Source: Mesorhizobium onobrychidis (GTDB lineage: Bacteria; Pseudomonadota; Alphaproteobacteria; Rhizobiales; Rhizobiaceae). Taken from it: a DNA stretch of 64,000 nt. The stretch is from the NCBI RefSeq assembly GCF_024707545.1, contig NZ_CP062229.1, forward strand, positions 3,143,501-3,207,500. Reading direction: 5' to 3'. The translations under genes were made by a program, and so were the position numbers. The notes beneath the pieces are model-generated. The model was not told the DNA's origin, searched no databases, and saw nothing but the letters and a program-made list of their open reading frames with translations. Of this stretch, positions 1-9,063 are shown piece after piece (within the stretch, counting starts at the first letter, position 1; every line of letters starts with the position of its first letter).

Positions 1-218
1 GCGCAAACCGTCCGCGCACCTTGGCGGCACTGCGCGAGCTGCGCATGGCGCGGGCCAATCTGGCGGCGGCGCAGCAGGTTTCGCCCTTCGACGAAGTGGC
101 GGTGAAGGAGGCGATGGCGGCAGTGCGCATCGCCACGACAAACCTCCAGGCGACGATGCAGGACTATCTGTTGACCGCGCTGAAGAACGTCAAGGCCAAG
201 CCTGCCGCCGGAAGTTGA
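1..218 (+). CDS. Periplasmic heavy-metal sensor / Spy-like protein, C-terminal part
   Basis: The frame is open from the left edge, so the N-terminus, including any signal peptide, is missing. About 70 residues are visible. They are helical and rich in Ala, Arg and Leu, with an LRxxRxxLAAA stretch, then a PFDEVAVKEAMAAVR segment and a terminal LLTALKNVK helix. This resembles the C-terminal helices of the Metal_resist/Spy-CpxP fold, in which a periplasmic helical dimer senses metal or chaperones proteins. It fits the stress genes that follow. No metal ligands are visible in this part, so the family call rests on helix pattern alone. Confidence 0.5.
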   Translation, partial: ANRPRTLAALRELRMARANLAAAQQVSPFDEVAVKEAMAAVRIATTNLQATMQDYLLTALKNVKAKPAAGS

Positions 219-348
219 TGCTGGTTGGGCTTGCCCTTCCAAGGTATCGGGCGGCCGGCGGACGGCTGGATTGCAAGCAGGAACGGGTGGGTGGCGTATC
301 CACCGACTGAGCGCAGCCGGGCGCTTGCGCGTCCGGCTGCCAATGTCG

Positions 349-885
349 TCAGTGCTTGCTCTTGCCGGGACTGGCGGCACTGCCACTGATGGCGATGCGC
401 TTGGCCTTCACCTGCGCGCGCTCCGTCTTGGGCAGCGTCACGGTGAGCACGCCGTTATGGAAGGCGGCGTTCACCTTGTCCTCCTCGACCTCGTAGCCGA
501 GCGGGATGCGGCGCTCGAAGCGGCCGTAGAACCGCTCGGAGAACTGCCTGCCCTTGTCCTCGGCCTCGGAGCGCTTCTCGCCGCGCAGCGTCAGCACGCC
601 GTCATCGAGCATCACCTCGACGTCCTTTTCGTCCATGCCGGGAATTTCCGCGGTCACGCGGATCTCCTTCTCGCCGTCGGAGATTTCGACGCTCGGCCAG
701 CTGCCGCGCGCCGACGAAAATCCGCTGAGCGAAGGCATGCGCGTTTCGAAGCCGCGGAACGCGTCGTCGATCAGGCGGTTCATCTCGCGATGCAACGCCA
801 TGAACGGGTCCCGGTCCTCGTCACGATAGAAGCTGGGAACCGGACTGTTCTCCCGGCCCCAGGGGATGAGATCACGAATAGCCAT
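349..885 (-). CDS. Hsp20/alpha-crystallin family small heat-shock protein
   Basis: A 178-residue small heat-shock protein, an ATP-independent holdase that keeps unfolding cytoplasmic proteins soluble. The N-terminal arm (1-60) contains a helical stretch with MNRLIDDAF. The alpha-crystallin domain runs from about 65 to 160 and includes VTAEIPGMDEKDV and the family signature NGVLTVTLPK (144-153). A short basic tail ends in GKSKH; no IxI tail motif is evident. The start follows AGGAGA a few bases upstream. It lies 51 bp downstream of another Hsp20 gene on the same strand, so both are probably one transcript. The proteins differ enough to be distinct paralogues rather than a recent copy. Confidence 0.92.
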   Translation of the reverse strand: MAIRDLIPWGRENSPVPSFYRDEDRDPFMALHREMNRLIDDAFRGFETRMPSLSGFSSARGSWPSVEISDGEKEIRVTAEIPGMDEKDVEVMLDDGVLTLRGEKRSEAEDKGRQFSERFYGRFERRIPLGYEVEEDKVNAAFHNGVLTVTLPKTERAQVKAKRIAISGSAASPGKSKH

Positions 886-936
886 TGCTGTTCTCCTTTC
901 TCGACTGGTTGGGCGAACGCCAGAGATCGCCTTCGC

Positions 937-1401
937 TCAGGCGGCCTGCTTCGGCTTCTCGACCTGCCCGGCCTTCCGCGCGCCGTCGTCCTTGGCGATC
1001 GTGATGCGACGCGGCTTCATCTCCTCGGGCACTTCGCGCACCAGGTCGATCGTCAGCAGGCCGTTGTTGAGCGAGGCGCCGGTGACCGTCATGTGATCGG
1101 CAAGCTCGAAGCGCCGTGTGAACGGTCGCACCGGAAGACCGCGGTGGAGATATTCCACCTCGTCCTGTTCCTTGCGCTCGCCCGAGACGATTAGAAGGTT
1201 CGGCTCGTGGCTGATGTCGAGATCGTCTTCGGAAAAGCCGGCGACGGCGATCCTCACGCGATAGGTGTTCTCGTCGCTTCGCTCGATGTCATAAGGCGGC
1301 CAGCTGTCGACTGCCTGAGGCGCGTTTTCCAGCAGGTTGAAGATGCGGTCGAAACCGATGCTCGACCGGTAGAGCGGGGAAAAGTCGAATGCGGTTCTCA
1401 T
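937..1401 (-). CDS. Hsp20 family small heat-shock protein (IbpA type)
   Basis: A 154-residue Hsp20. The N-terminus MRTAFDFSPLYRSSIGFDR is the typical opening of proteobacterial IbpA/HspA proteins. The alpha-crystallin domain spans about 35-135, with VAGFSEDDLDI, LIVSGERK and the conserved NNGLLTIDLVREVPEE block. The start at 1401 is chosen over an upstream TTG because the family N-terminus begins there and because it sits directly under a Shine-Dalgarno buried in a ROSE-like hairpin. First gene of a two-gene operon with the Hsp20 gene at 349-885. Expression is expected to be induced by heat at the level of translation. Confidence 0.93.
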   Translation of the reverse strand: MRTAFDFSPLYRSSIGFDRIFNLLENAPQAVDSWPPYDIERSDENTYRVRIAVAGFSEDDLDISHEPNLLIVSGERKEQDEVEYLHRGLPVRPFTRRFELADHMTVTGASLNNGLLTIDLVREVPEEMKPRRITIAKDDGARKAGQVEKPKQAA

Positions 1402-1497
1402 AGCTATATGCTCCATCGAGCAACATAGTACGAGGGACGCCAAAGAGCTTGGCGCTCCCTGGGTTCTGCCGGTCCCATTCGGCAACCGGCAATTTGG
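1402..1497 (-). promoter_or_regulatory. ROSE-type RNA thermometer in the Hsp20 leader
   Basis: Reading the minus strand towards the start codon there are three successive hairpins. The first has GCCGGT/ACCGGC arms (plus coordinates 1468-1490). The second is a strong GCCAA/TTGGC stem (about 1435-1460). The last is TGCTC-GATG-GAGCA (1409-1423), whose 3' arm contains the GGAG ribosome-binding site. The TTGCTC next to the Shine-Dalgarno, followed by a short spacer ending in GCTATG, is the hallmark of rhizobial ROSE elements, which melt on heating. The hairpins are seen in the sequence; heat responsiveness is inferred from the family. Confidence 0.75.
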
Positions 1498-1632
1498 ATT
1501 TGGTTATTGTCAGCCCGAAATCAAGACCCAGATTCTGTCCCGCTGCCAGATTTTTTGTTGCCAGATTGTACTGGTAATGCCGGTTTCAACCTTCATTTGA
1601 GGGTCGCGACGGCACGCCGCATGGAGGATATC

Positions 1633-1851
1633 ATGACCATGACACGCGACGACATCATTTCGGTGCTGGGCCCGGTGGACGACGCCGTCATCGCCGACAT
1701 CGCCTCGACCGGCGCGACGATCGAGGAGTTGCGCGAGGCCTTTGCCTGGGTCGGAGCCGATGAGGCGCTGGTCAATGAGGGCCGCGCTCTGCCGTCGGCA
1801 AGGGTGGCGACACTGATCGGGCTTCTCGAACCGCCGGACGACGACATATAG
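1633..1851 (+). CDS. Small conserved hypothetical protein
   Basis: A 72-residue acidic, helical protein starting MTMTRDDIISVLGPVDD. The start at 1633 is preceded by GGAGG at 6-7 bases, while an in-frame ATG at 1621 has no such signal. No signal peptide or membrane segment. The helix-turn pattern DDAVIADIASTGAT then EELREAFAWV suggests a small globular helical protein. I recognise similar small proteins near stress genes in rhizobia but no function is known to me. It stands alone between the Hsp20 leader and the DUF982 gene. Confidence 0.6.
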   Translation: MTMTRDDIISVLGPVDDAVIADIASTGATIEELREAFAWVGADEALVNEGRALPSARVATLIGLLEPPDDDI

Positions 1852-2009
1852 CCGGCCGTTGCATCGGGGACGGGGGCCAGGGGTTTGAGGCGGGGAGGTC
1901 TTGAAGCGTGCAGGCACACGAACCATCTCGTCCATCGGCGCCGATCGGGCCGCCTCCTGCTTAATCGAGGATGTTACTTGCTCTAAAAAACAGAAAGAAG
2001 GAGGAAGTG

Positions 2010-2267
2010 ATGAACGACGTCCCATTTTCCGAGCCGATCACGCTCAAGCTCCAATCCGTCGGAGAGCGCAAGGTCGCCAGCAGCTGGGAAGCCATCGAAT
2101 GCATGCAGCAATGGCCGGACCGGGCGCGCGGCCGGAGCTGGCGCGCAGCCTATCGCGCCTGCCGCGACGCGCTCGACGGTTGGCGCACCGCCGGCGAGGC
2201 TCGCACGGCCTTCGTCAAGGCGGCTCGCACGGCCGGACTGCTTGTCACGGGACGTAAATCCACCTGA
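2010..2267 (+). CDS. DUF982 family protein
   Basis: An 85-residue protein with the DUF982 pattern: an N-terminal strand region (PITLKLQSVGERKVASSWEA), a tryptophan-proline (QQWPDRARG), then two helices with YRACRDALDG and ARTAFVKAARTAGLLV. DUF982 proteins are short, often multicopy in Rhizobiales, and of unknown function. The start at 2010 is set by a strong AGGAGG seven bases upstream. Cytoplasmic by appearance. Single gene, transcribed towards the convergent usg gene. Confidence 0.8.
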   Translation: MNDVPFSEPITLKLQSVGERKVASSWEAIECMQQWPDRARGRSWRAAYRACRDALDGWRTAGEARTAFVKAARTAGLLVTGRKST

Positions 2268-2315
2268 ACGGCCGTTGCTCCGAGCGCCCCTGTCTCACTG
2301 CAACGCAATGACGTC

Positions 2316-2585
2316 TCACTGCAGCGTAATAACACCGTCCACCGCCCGCCATTCGGAGGGCTGGATCAGACGGTGATGGGCGACACGCACGGAATGCAGC
2401 GGGCCTTCGATCTCACGTTCCCAATATTCGAGGAAATGCTTCAGCGTCGGGAAATCCGGAGCGATGTCGTATTCCTGCCAGATGAAGAGCTGCAGCAGGT
2501 CCCGATAGTCGGGAAGACGATAATGGATCTCTGCCGTCGTCAGGCCAAAACCCTGCATCTGGAGCTGGAACTCGTTGCTGACCAT
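2316..2585 (-). CDS. usg: Usg family protein
   Basis: An 89-residue protein matching rhizobial Usg proteins along its whole length: an N-terminal QLQMQGFGLTTAEIHYRLPD block, a central LLQLFIWQEYDIAPDFP segment, then EGPLHSVRVAHHRLI and AVDGVITL at the end. The name comes from an open reading frame beside aspartate-semialdehyde dehydrogenase or tryptophan genes in other bacteria; the biochemical role is not established. It follows the hypothetical gene 2610-2927 with a 24-bp gap on the same strand, so the two are probably co-transcribed. Confidence 0.85.
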   Translation of the reverse strand: MVSNEFQLQMQGFGLTTAEIHYRLPDYRDLLQLFIWQEYDIAPDFPTLKHFLEYWEREIEGPLHSVRVAHHRLIQPSEWRAVDGVITLQ

Positions 2586-2609
2586 GCACGTCTCCTTTCT
2601 GTCCTACAA

Positions 2610-2927
2610 TCAGGCGCCGACGCGGTGGAGGCCGCCGTGGCGGCTTCGGCCGGCGCCGGCGCCTTGAGATGGACCTGCGCCATCGAGTGACTGCAGCGCG
2701 TCCATGATCTCTTCAAAGGCGATTGGAGCTTTGGCGCCGGGCGGCTTGCGCAGCGCCGGCATGGATTCGACCGCGCAGGCATCGGAGGCCCATGACGACA
2801 GGATCGCGCGCTTTTCACCGACGTCCAGCGTCGCGTCGGCCAGTACGTCTTGTGGACGGTCGAAATGCCGGATCGAGCAGCCGGCTGAGATCGGGATATT
2901 CCGGCGCAATCGAAATCGTTGGGACAT
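2610..2927 (-). CDS. Conserved rhizobial hypothetical protein
   Basis: A 105-residue protein. The conserved-looking core is DRPQDVLADATLDVGEKRAI followed by LSSWASDACAVES, then ALRKPPGAKAPIAFEEIMDA. These are helices with an invariant-looking W-A-S-D-A-x-A motif that I associate with a short protein family in Rhizobiales. The C-terminal 20 residues are Gly/Ala/Arg-rich and probably disordered. No membrane segment. The first 20 residues look unlike the rest and the start is uncertain. It sits directly upstream of usg. Confidence 0.6.
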   Translation of the reverse strand: MSQRFRLRRNIPISAGCSIRHFDRPQDVLADATLDVGEKRAILSSWASDACAVESMPALRKPPGAKAPIAFEEIMDALQSLDGAGPSQGAGAGRSRHGGLHRVGA

Positions 2928-3093
2928 CGCGTTCCATCGCTTTGCTCCGCATGCAAAAACGCCTCCGCTTCCTCATCGGTTCCGGCCGTCGGCAGACGGT
3001 GCCGGGATCGACGACGATGTCGGAAGGTTGGGCCGCGGTGTCAAGCCGCATCCGACGTGTCAATTCCTGGAATAGCGCCATCATTACAGTGCG

Positions 3094-3120
3094 TTGGCAC
3101 TCGACCACGGCGAGTGCTAA
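3094..3120. promoter_or_regulatory. CIRCE operator (HrcA binding site) for groESL
   Basis: TTGGCACTC, nine bases, GAGTGCTAA: the inverted repeat of the CIRCE element with one mismatch in the left arm (consensus TTAGCACTC-N9-GAGTGCTAA). It lies about 160 bp before groES. HrcA binds CIRCE and represses chaperonin genes until heat shock titrates it onto GroEL. The site is read directly; repression by HrcA is family knowledge. hrcA itself is not in this window. Confidence 0.93.
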
Positions 3121-3278
3121 AATTTTTTCGACCTCCTCTTGAAAGCCTGGATCGGCAGACTAATTCGATATGCGCGTGATGCCTGAGCAGCGGTCGCGCA
3201 CCGTCCCATCGGCCGTTGTACCGGTCGGCTGCGAAGGGAGGTCCAAGAAAATCTGTTTGTTCCTATGAGGAGAACGAC

Positions 3279-3593
3279 ATGGCGTTCCGTCCATTGCATG
3301 ACCGTATCCTGGTCCGCCGCATCGAGGTCGACGAGAAGACCGCGGGCGGCATCATCATTCCCGATACCGCCAAGGAAAAGCCGCAGGAAGGCGAGGTGAT
3401 CGCCGCCGGTCCCGGGGCGCGTGACGATAGCGGCCAGTTGCAGCCGCTCGACGTCAAGGTCGGCGACCGTATCCTGTTCGGTAAATGGTCGGGCACCGAG
3501 ATCAAGCTCAATGGCGAGGATCTGCTCATCATGAAGGAAAGCGATGTGCTGGGCGTGATCGAATCGACCGACAAGATGCAGCAGGCCGCCTGA
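3279..3593 (+). CDS. groES: Co-chaperonin GroES
   Basis: A 104-residue GroES of standard length. The start [16 protein letters not shown] is typical, the mobile loop is [20 protein letters not shown] (about 18-37), and the C-terminus includes the roof region and [15 protein letters not shown]. It forms the heptameric lid on GroEL for ATP-driven folding in the cytoplasm. The start is set by AGGAGA seven bases upstream; longer in-frame starts lack support. First gene of the groES-groEL operon (58-bp gap), controlled by the CIRCE element at 3094-3120. Confidence 0.98.
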   Translation: MAFRPLHDRILVRRIEVDEKTAGGIIIPDTAKEKPQEGEVIAAGPGARDDSGQLQPLDVKVGDRILFGKWSGTEIKLNGEDLLIMKESDVLGVIESTDKMQQAA

Positions 3594-3639
3594 GCGGGGC
3601 CTGGACAAGCAATCAGTCAACGAAAAGCTGCCTATTTGA

Positions 3640-5280
<1,641 letters not shown>

Positions 5281-5300
5281 CGCCAGGCTTCTGAGGACAA

Positions 5301-5338
5301 ACGACCGTGCCCGCCGACGCGAAGGCGGGCACGGTCGT
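5301..5338 (+). terminator. Long GC-rich hairpin after groEL
   Basis: A perfect 15-bp inverted repeat, arms 5301-5315 and 5324-5338 with an 8-base loop, begins 21 bases after the groEL stop. It lacks a T-run, so it may act as a transcript 3' stabiliser or a Rho-assisted end rather than a classical intrinsic terminator. Confidence 0.6.
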
Positions 5339-5364
5339 GCCCGGTACCATATGCAGGTGTTGCC

Positions 5365-5579
5365 ATGGACATGATGAACAGTTTGGGAAAGATCGCCGCG
5401 CCGACCCTTCCCAGGACAGATTTCGACTATGAAACGGAGTGCAAGACGGCACTGGCCCGCTTGTCGACGGATTGCTGGACGCGGTCGAGTCGGCCGGCTG
5501 GGATCGCCGCAAGGCGGCCTATACGTTGATGTTCCTGTCGGCTCAGCGATTGGGAGCCGGCAAGGAGGAGCGCAAATGA
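5365..5579 (+). pseudogene. Small conserved hypothetical gene, apparent frameshift
   Basis: Reading from ATG 5365 gives MDMMNSLGKIAAPTL followed by TDFDYETECKTALAR. At about 5451-5456 the sensible reading moves to another frame: LVDGLLDAVESAGWDRRKAA then YTLMFLSAQRLGAGKEERK, with a stop at 5577-5579. Joining the halves needs one extra base and would give a protein of about 71 residues. Codon choice and amino-acid pattern look coding on both sides. Function unknown; helical and soluble by appearance. Either a real single-base deletion or a sequence error. It follows groEL but is separated by the hairpin. Confidence 0.5.
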
Positions 5580-5658
5580 TTGCGGCGCGGATGCGTGAGT
5601 GCCTGAGTGGGCGCCTTTCAGCCAACATTGGAGACTGGCGAAAGCCGAGGTGACATCC

Positions 5659-5715
5659 AATCTCCCCCCTTGAGGGGGAGATGTCCGGCAGGACAGAGGG
5701 GGGCGCTGTCCCGCC
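5659..5715 (+). repeat. Palindromic intergenic repeat, plus orientation
   Basis: One copy of the window's main dispersed repeat. It has an ATCTCCCCC/GGGGGAGAT hairpin with a TTGA loop, then a GTCCGGCAGGACAGAGGGG segment and CGCTGTCCCGCC. A mirror-image copy lies at 6150-6198, so the pair brackets the DUF559 gene. Confidence 0.9.
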
Positions 5716-5747
5716 AGCTTTGCGCGATCCAGGTCCGCGACCAACGC

Positions 5748-6121
5748 TCAACCCATGTCCGCGCCTGCTAGGCCCGCTGCGATCACGATGTGCTGACAGA
5801 CGTTGTCGAGGTCGCGAACGACATCGTCGTTCCAGAAGCGCAGGATGGTCCAGCCAATTGCTTCAAGCCTCGCGCTTCTGCGAGCATCCGATGCCGAGGG
5901 TTCGGCCTGAGCGTGCTAGAGCCGTCGAGTTCGACGATCAGCCTTTTGTCCGGACAGGCAAAATCGACAATGTAGCCGGCTATGGGCATCTGTCGCCGAA
6001 ACGCCAATCCCATGAGACGGTGCGCCCTGATCTCATTCCAGAGCTTCAGCTCGGCATCCGTCATGGCCTTCATCTTGCGCGCATTGCCGCGGTTGTTCGG
6101 CGACACTGGGTAATGAGTCAT
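5748..6121 (-). pseudogene. DUF559 (Vsr-like endonuclease fold) protein, single frameshift
   Basis: From ATG 6121: MTHYPVSPNNRGNARKMKAM, then TDAELKLWNEIRAHRLMGLA and FRRQMPIAGYIVDFACPDKR, then LIVELDGSS. This is the DUF559 pattern, a PD-(D/E)XK-like fold related to the Vsr and restriction-nuclease families, with the acidic VDFAC and VELDG strands. One base is missing just after GSS. In the shifted frame the normal end of the family follows: ARLEAIGWTILRFWNDDVV then RDLDNVCQHIVIAAGL, stop at 5748. Restoring one C after AGC gives the usual residue order. Bracketed by inverted copies of the palindromic repeat. Function of DUF559 proteins is unproven. Confidence 0.75.
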
Positions 6122-6149
6122 CGCCTTATCTCGCTCTGTCCTGCGCTCG

Positions 6150-6198
6150 AACACCCCCCTCTGTCCTGCCGGACATCTCCCCCTCAAGGGGGGAGATT
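6150..6198 (-). repeat. Palindromic intergenic repeat, minus orientation
   Basis: Reverse-orientation half element (ACACCCCCCTCTGTCCTGCC then the CATCTCCCCC/GGGGGGAGAT hairpin). Mirror of the copy at 5659-5715. It lies in the gap between the ABC permease end and the DUF559 gene start. Confidence 0.9.
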
Positions 6199-6257
6199 GG
6201 CAGCTTCGCCGACGGCGCTCTTTCGGAGTCCCGTCGAGCTAGATACGTACTGCCCCC

Positions 6258-7274
6258 TCACCGCCGCACCCGCGATTTCAGCCAGCGGTCGAAGGCCACG
6301 GCGAGGATGAGGATCAAGCCGATGACGATGCTTTGCGTATAGGAGGAGACGTTGTTGAACTGTAGCCCGTTCTGCAGCACGCCGATCAGTGCCGCACCCA
6401 CCACCGTGCCGCCGACGGAGCCGATGCCGCCGAACAGCGAGGTGCCGCCGATGACGACCGCCGAGATCACCGTCAGCTCATAGCCGATGCCGGCGACGGC
6501 TTCCGAGGAATTGAGCCTCGCCGACAGCACGAAGGCGGCGAGGCCGGCGAAGAAGCCGACGATGACATAGACCGAGATCAGGATGCGGTCGACGCGCAGC
6601 CCCGACAGCCGCGCCGCCTCGGCATTGCCGCCGACGGCGTAGACGGCGCGGCCGTAGCGCGTGTAGCGCAAGACGATGTGGCAGAGGATCGCCGCCGCCG
6701 CGAAAATGATCGCCGGCACCGGGACCGGGCCGATCAGCCCGGTGCCGAACCAGCGCATCGAGGCGTCGAAGCCGGAGATCGGGCCGCCGTTGGAGATCGT
6801 CAGCGTCAGGCCGCGAAAGACGGTGAGGCCGCCAAGCGTGACGACGAAGGGCGGCACCTTCAGCCTGGTGATGGCAAAGCCCTGGACGCCGCCGGCAATG
6901 GCACCGACGACGACGGCGGCCAATAGGGCTGCGAACCAGCCAAAGCCTTGCGTGCCGGACGTCGACAGCGACAGCGTGTTGGCGGTGCCGCCCTTGGCGA
7001 CCACCGCCGCGACCATGCCGCAAAAGGCCAGCAGCGAACCGACCGACAGGTCGATGCCGGCAGTGAGGATGACAAAGGTCATGCCGAGCGCGATCAGCCC
7101 GGTGATCGAGATCTGCCGCATGATGTTGAAGATGTTGATGGGGTCGATGAAGCTCGGCTTCAGGACGGTGAAGACGATGATCAGCAGCGCCAGGAACATC
7201 AGCGGGCCGAAGCTCATCAGCAGGCGCGCGACATTGATGCCGCCGCGCTGGGTCTGTTCGGTCGTGCTGGTCAT
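6258..7274 (-). CDS. Ribose/sugar-type ABC transporter permease (RbsC family)
   Basis: A 338-residue integral membrane permease of the carbohydrate-uptake-2 (RbsC/XylH) family with eight to ten hydrophobic segments. The diagnostic block GMTFVILTAGIDLSVGSLLA (about 61-80) and the later GRAVYAVGGNAEAARLSG cytoplasmic loop and ISAVVIGGTSLFGGIGS are all present. It forms the inner-membrane channel. Its start overlaps the end of the ATPase gene by four bases, showing translational coupling. Substrate cannot be told from the permease; ribose, other pentoses, polyols or autoinducer-2-like sugars are all possible. Confidence 0.93.
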   Translation of the reverse strand: MTSTTEQTQRGGINVARLLMSFGPLMFLALLIIVFTVLKPSFIDPINIFNIMRQISITGLIALGMTFVILTAGIDLSVGSLLAFCGMVAAVVAKGGTANTLSLSTSGTQGFGWFAALLAAVVVGAIAGGVQGFAITRLKVPPFVVTLGGLTVFRGLTLTISNGGPISGFDASMRWFGTGLIGPVPVPAIIFAAAAILCHIVLRYTRYGRAVYAVGGNAEAARLSGLRVDRILISVYVIVGFFAGLAAFVLSARLNSSEAVAGIGYELTVISAVVIGGTSLFGGIGSVGGTVVGAALIGVLQNGLQFNNVSSYTQSIVIGLILILAVAFDRWLKSRVRR

Positions 7275-8845
7275 TGCGTCGCTTCCTGCGTTTGATCGAG
7301 CGCCATCAGTTCCATCAGTTTTTCCTCGGTCGCCTCGATGCCGGGCATCTCGCCGGTGATGCGGCCGCGCCGCATCGTGACGATCCTGTCCGACACCGCA
7401 AGCACTTCGGGCAATTCCGACGAGATCATCATGATGGCGATGCCGCGCGCCGCGAGCTGCACCAGGATCTGGTGCACCTCGGCCTTGGCGCCGACATCGA
7501 CGCCGCGTGTCGGCTCATCGACGATCAGCACCTTGGGGTCGCGCGCCAGCCAGCGGGCAAGGATGACCTTCTGCTGGTTGCCGCCGGACAGCCCCTCTAT
7601 GGGCTGCTCGGGCGAGGCCATGCGGATCGACAGCGTCTTCCTGTAGCTTGCCAGCGCTTCGCGCTCGCGGCGCTCGGTCATGAAGCCGGCGGCGTTGGAG
7701 TAGCGGCCGAGCGCGGCGATGGAAAAGTTGGTGAGGATGCCGAGCGCGGCGAAGATCGCCTGGTGCTTGCGGTCTTCCGGCACCAGGCCGATGCCGAGCG
7801 CGATGGCGTCGGCGGGTGTTTCAGGCGCGATCGTCTTGCCGTCGAGCGTGATGGTGCCGGCGGCGATGCGGTCGGCGCCGAAGATGGCGCGGGCCAGTTC
7901 GGTGCGGCCTGAGCCGACGAGGCCGGCGACGCCGAGGATCTCGCCCGCCTTGAGGTCGAGATCGACGCCTTCGAGCACGATGGCGTGCGGCGCCTGCGGA
8001 TCGCGCACCGTGCGCAGGCCGCGCACCGAAAGCCTGACGTCGCCGGCGACGTCGCGCAGCGTCGGCCTGGCATAAAGCTCGGACGCGGCGCGGCCGACCA
8101 TCTTCTCGATGATTTTCGGCAGCTTGATCGGCCCGCCGTCGCGGTCGAGATGGCCGGCCAGCCTGCCGTCGCGCAGCACCGTCATGCGGTCGCAGATGGC
8201 AGAGGCCTCTTCCAGCCTGTGGGTGACGAACATGATGGCGACGCCATCCTTGCGCAGCCGGCCCATAATCGACATCAGCTTCTGCACTTCGGTTTCGGTC
8301 AGCGCCGAGGTCGGCTCGTCCATGATGATGAGGCGGCTCTTCAGCGACAGCGCGCGGGCGATCTCGACCAGCTGCTGTTCGGCGACAGACAGTGCCGACA
8401 CCGGCGTAGTCGGGTCGAGGTCCAGACCAACGCGGGCGATGATCGCGCGCGAGTCTTCCTCCATCTTCCGCCAGCTGACCAGGCCGAGCGGCCCGAGCGG
8501 CGCGCGGCCGATGAAGATATTCTCCGCCACGGTCAGCGTCGGGATCAGGCTCAGTTCCTGGTAGATGGTGACGATGCCCAGGCGCTTGGCGTCCTGCGGG
8601 TTGTGCGGATTGAATTCGACGCCGTCGAAGACGATGCGGCCGCTGGAGGGCGGCATCACGCCGGACAGGATCTTGAGCAGCGTCGACTTGCCGGCGCCGT
8701 TCTCGCCGAGCAGGCCGAGGATTTCGCCGGGCCGAACCTCGAGCGAGACATCGCTCAGCGCGGTCACGCCGGCGAAGCGCTTGGTCACGCCCTCGACGGC
8801 GAGGAGGGCGGGGGATGGCGATGGCGCAGTGGCTTCGGCTGGCAA
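7271..8845 (-). CDS. Ribose/sugar-type ABC transporter ATP-binding protein (RbsA family)
   Basis: A 524-residue tandem-ATPase subunit. The first domain has an intact Walker A GLLGENGAGKSTLLK (about 43-57), the signature LSVAEQQLVEIARAL and Walker B LIIMDEPTSAL. The second has the degenerate Walker A typical of RbsA (GLVGSGRTELARAI, about 300) but a good LSGGNQQKVILARWL signature and Walker B VLIVDEPTRGVD. It powers sugar import with the permease at 6258-7274. The start MPAEATAPSPSPALLAVEGV gives a slightly long N-terminus. The binding-protein gene lies upstream, across a paired repeat. Confidence 0.95.
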   Translation of the reverse strand: MPAEATAPSPSPALLAVEGVTKRFAGVTALSDVSLEVRPGEILGLLGENGAGKSTLLKILSGVMPPSSGRIVFDGVEFNPHNPQDAKRLGIVTIYQELSLIPTLTVAENIFIGRAPLGPLGLVSWRKMEEDSRAIIARVGLDLDPTTPVSALSVAEQQLVEIARALSLKSRLIIMDEPTSALTETEVQKLMSIMGRLRKDGVAIMFVTHRLEEASAICDRMTVLRDGRLAGHLDRDGGPIKLPKIIEKMVGRAASELYARPTLRDVAGDVRLSVRGLRTVRDPQAPHAIVLEGVDLDLKAGEILGVAGLVGSGRTELARAIFGADRIAAGTITLDGKTIAPETPADAIALGIGLVPEDRKHQAIFAALGILTNFSIAALGRYSNAAGFMTERREREALASYRKTLSIRMASPEQPIEGLSGGNQQKVILARWLARDPKVLIVDEPTRGVDVGAKAEVHQILVQLAARGIAIMMISSELPEVLAVSDRIVTMRRGRITGEMPGIEATEEKLMELMALDQTQEATQ

Positions 8846-8883
8846 AGGATGCTCCTTCGATGCAGTTGTTCACGCCGCGCTTG

Positions 8884-9053
8884 AACACCCCCCTCTGTCC
8901 TGCCGGACATCTCCCCCTCAAGGGGGGAGATTGGATGTCATGGCCGCTTTCGCTAATCTTCGGCGTTGAAGAGAGGGCGGCGCGTTGAAACTGCCAATCT
9001 CCCCCCTTGAGGGGGAGATGGCCGGCAGGCCAGAGGGGGGTGCTGTCCCGCCG
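8884..9053. repeat. Inverted pair of palindromic intergenic repeats
   Basis: A minus half (8884-8934) and a plus half (8994-9053) facing each other across about 60 bp, so the whole can fold into one large cruciform containing smaller hairpins. It lies between the binding-protein gene and the ATPase gene of the sugar importer. In other operons similar elements set 3' ends of the upstream message, so the binding protein may be made in excess; that is inference. Confidence 0.9.
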
Positions 9054-9063
9054 GCTTCGCAGT

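Noticed and set aside
271..1194. Long plus-strand frame opposite the Hsp20 genes
   Set aside because: Mirror of two well-supported Hsp20 genes; its text is low-complexity Arg/Leu/His/Asp and has no family resemblance.
2815..3081. Minus-strand frame just before CIRCE (starts MALFQELTRRMRL)
   Set aside because: The first 25 residues look protein-like, but the rest is basic and overlaps the conserved 2610-2927 gene; no ribosome-binding site or homology.
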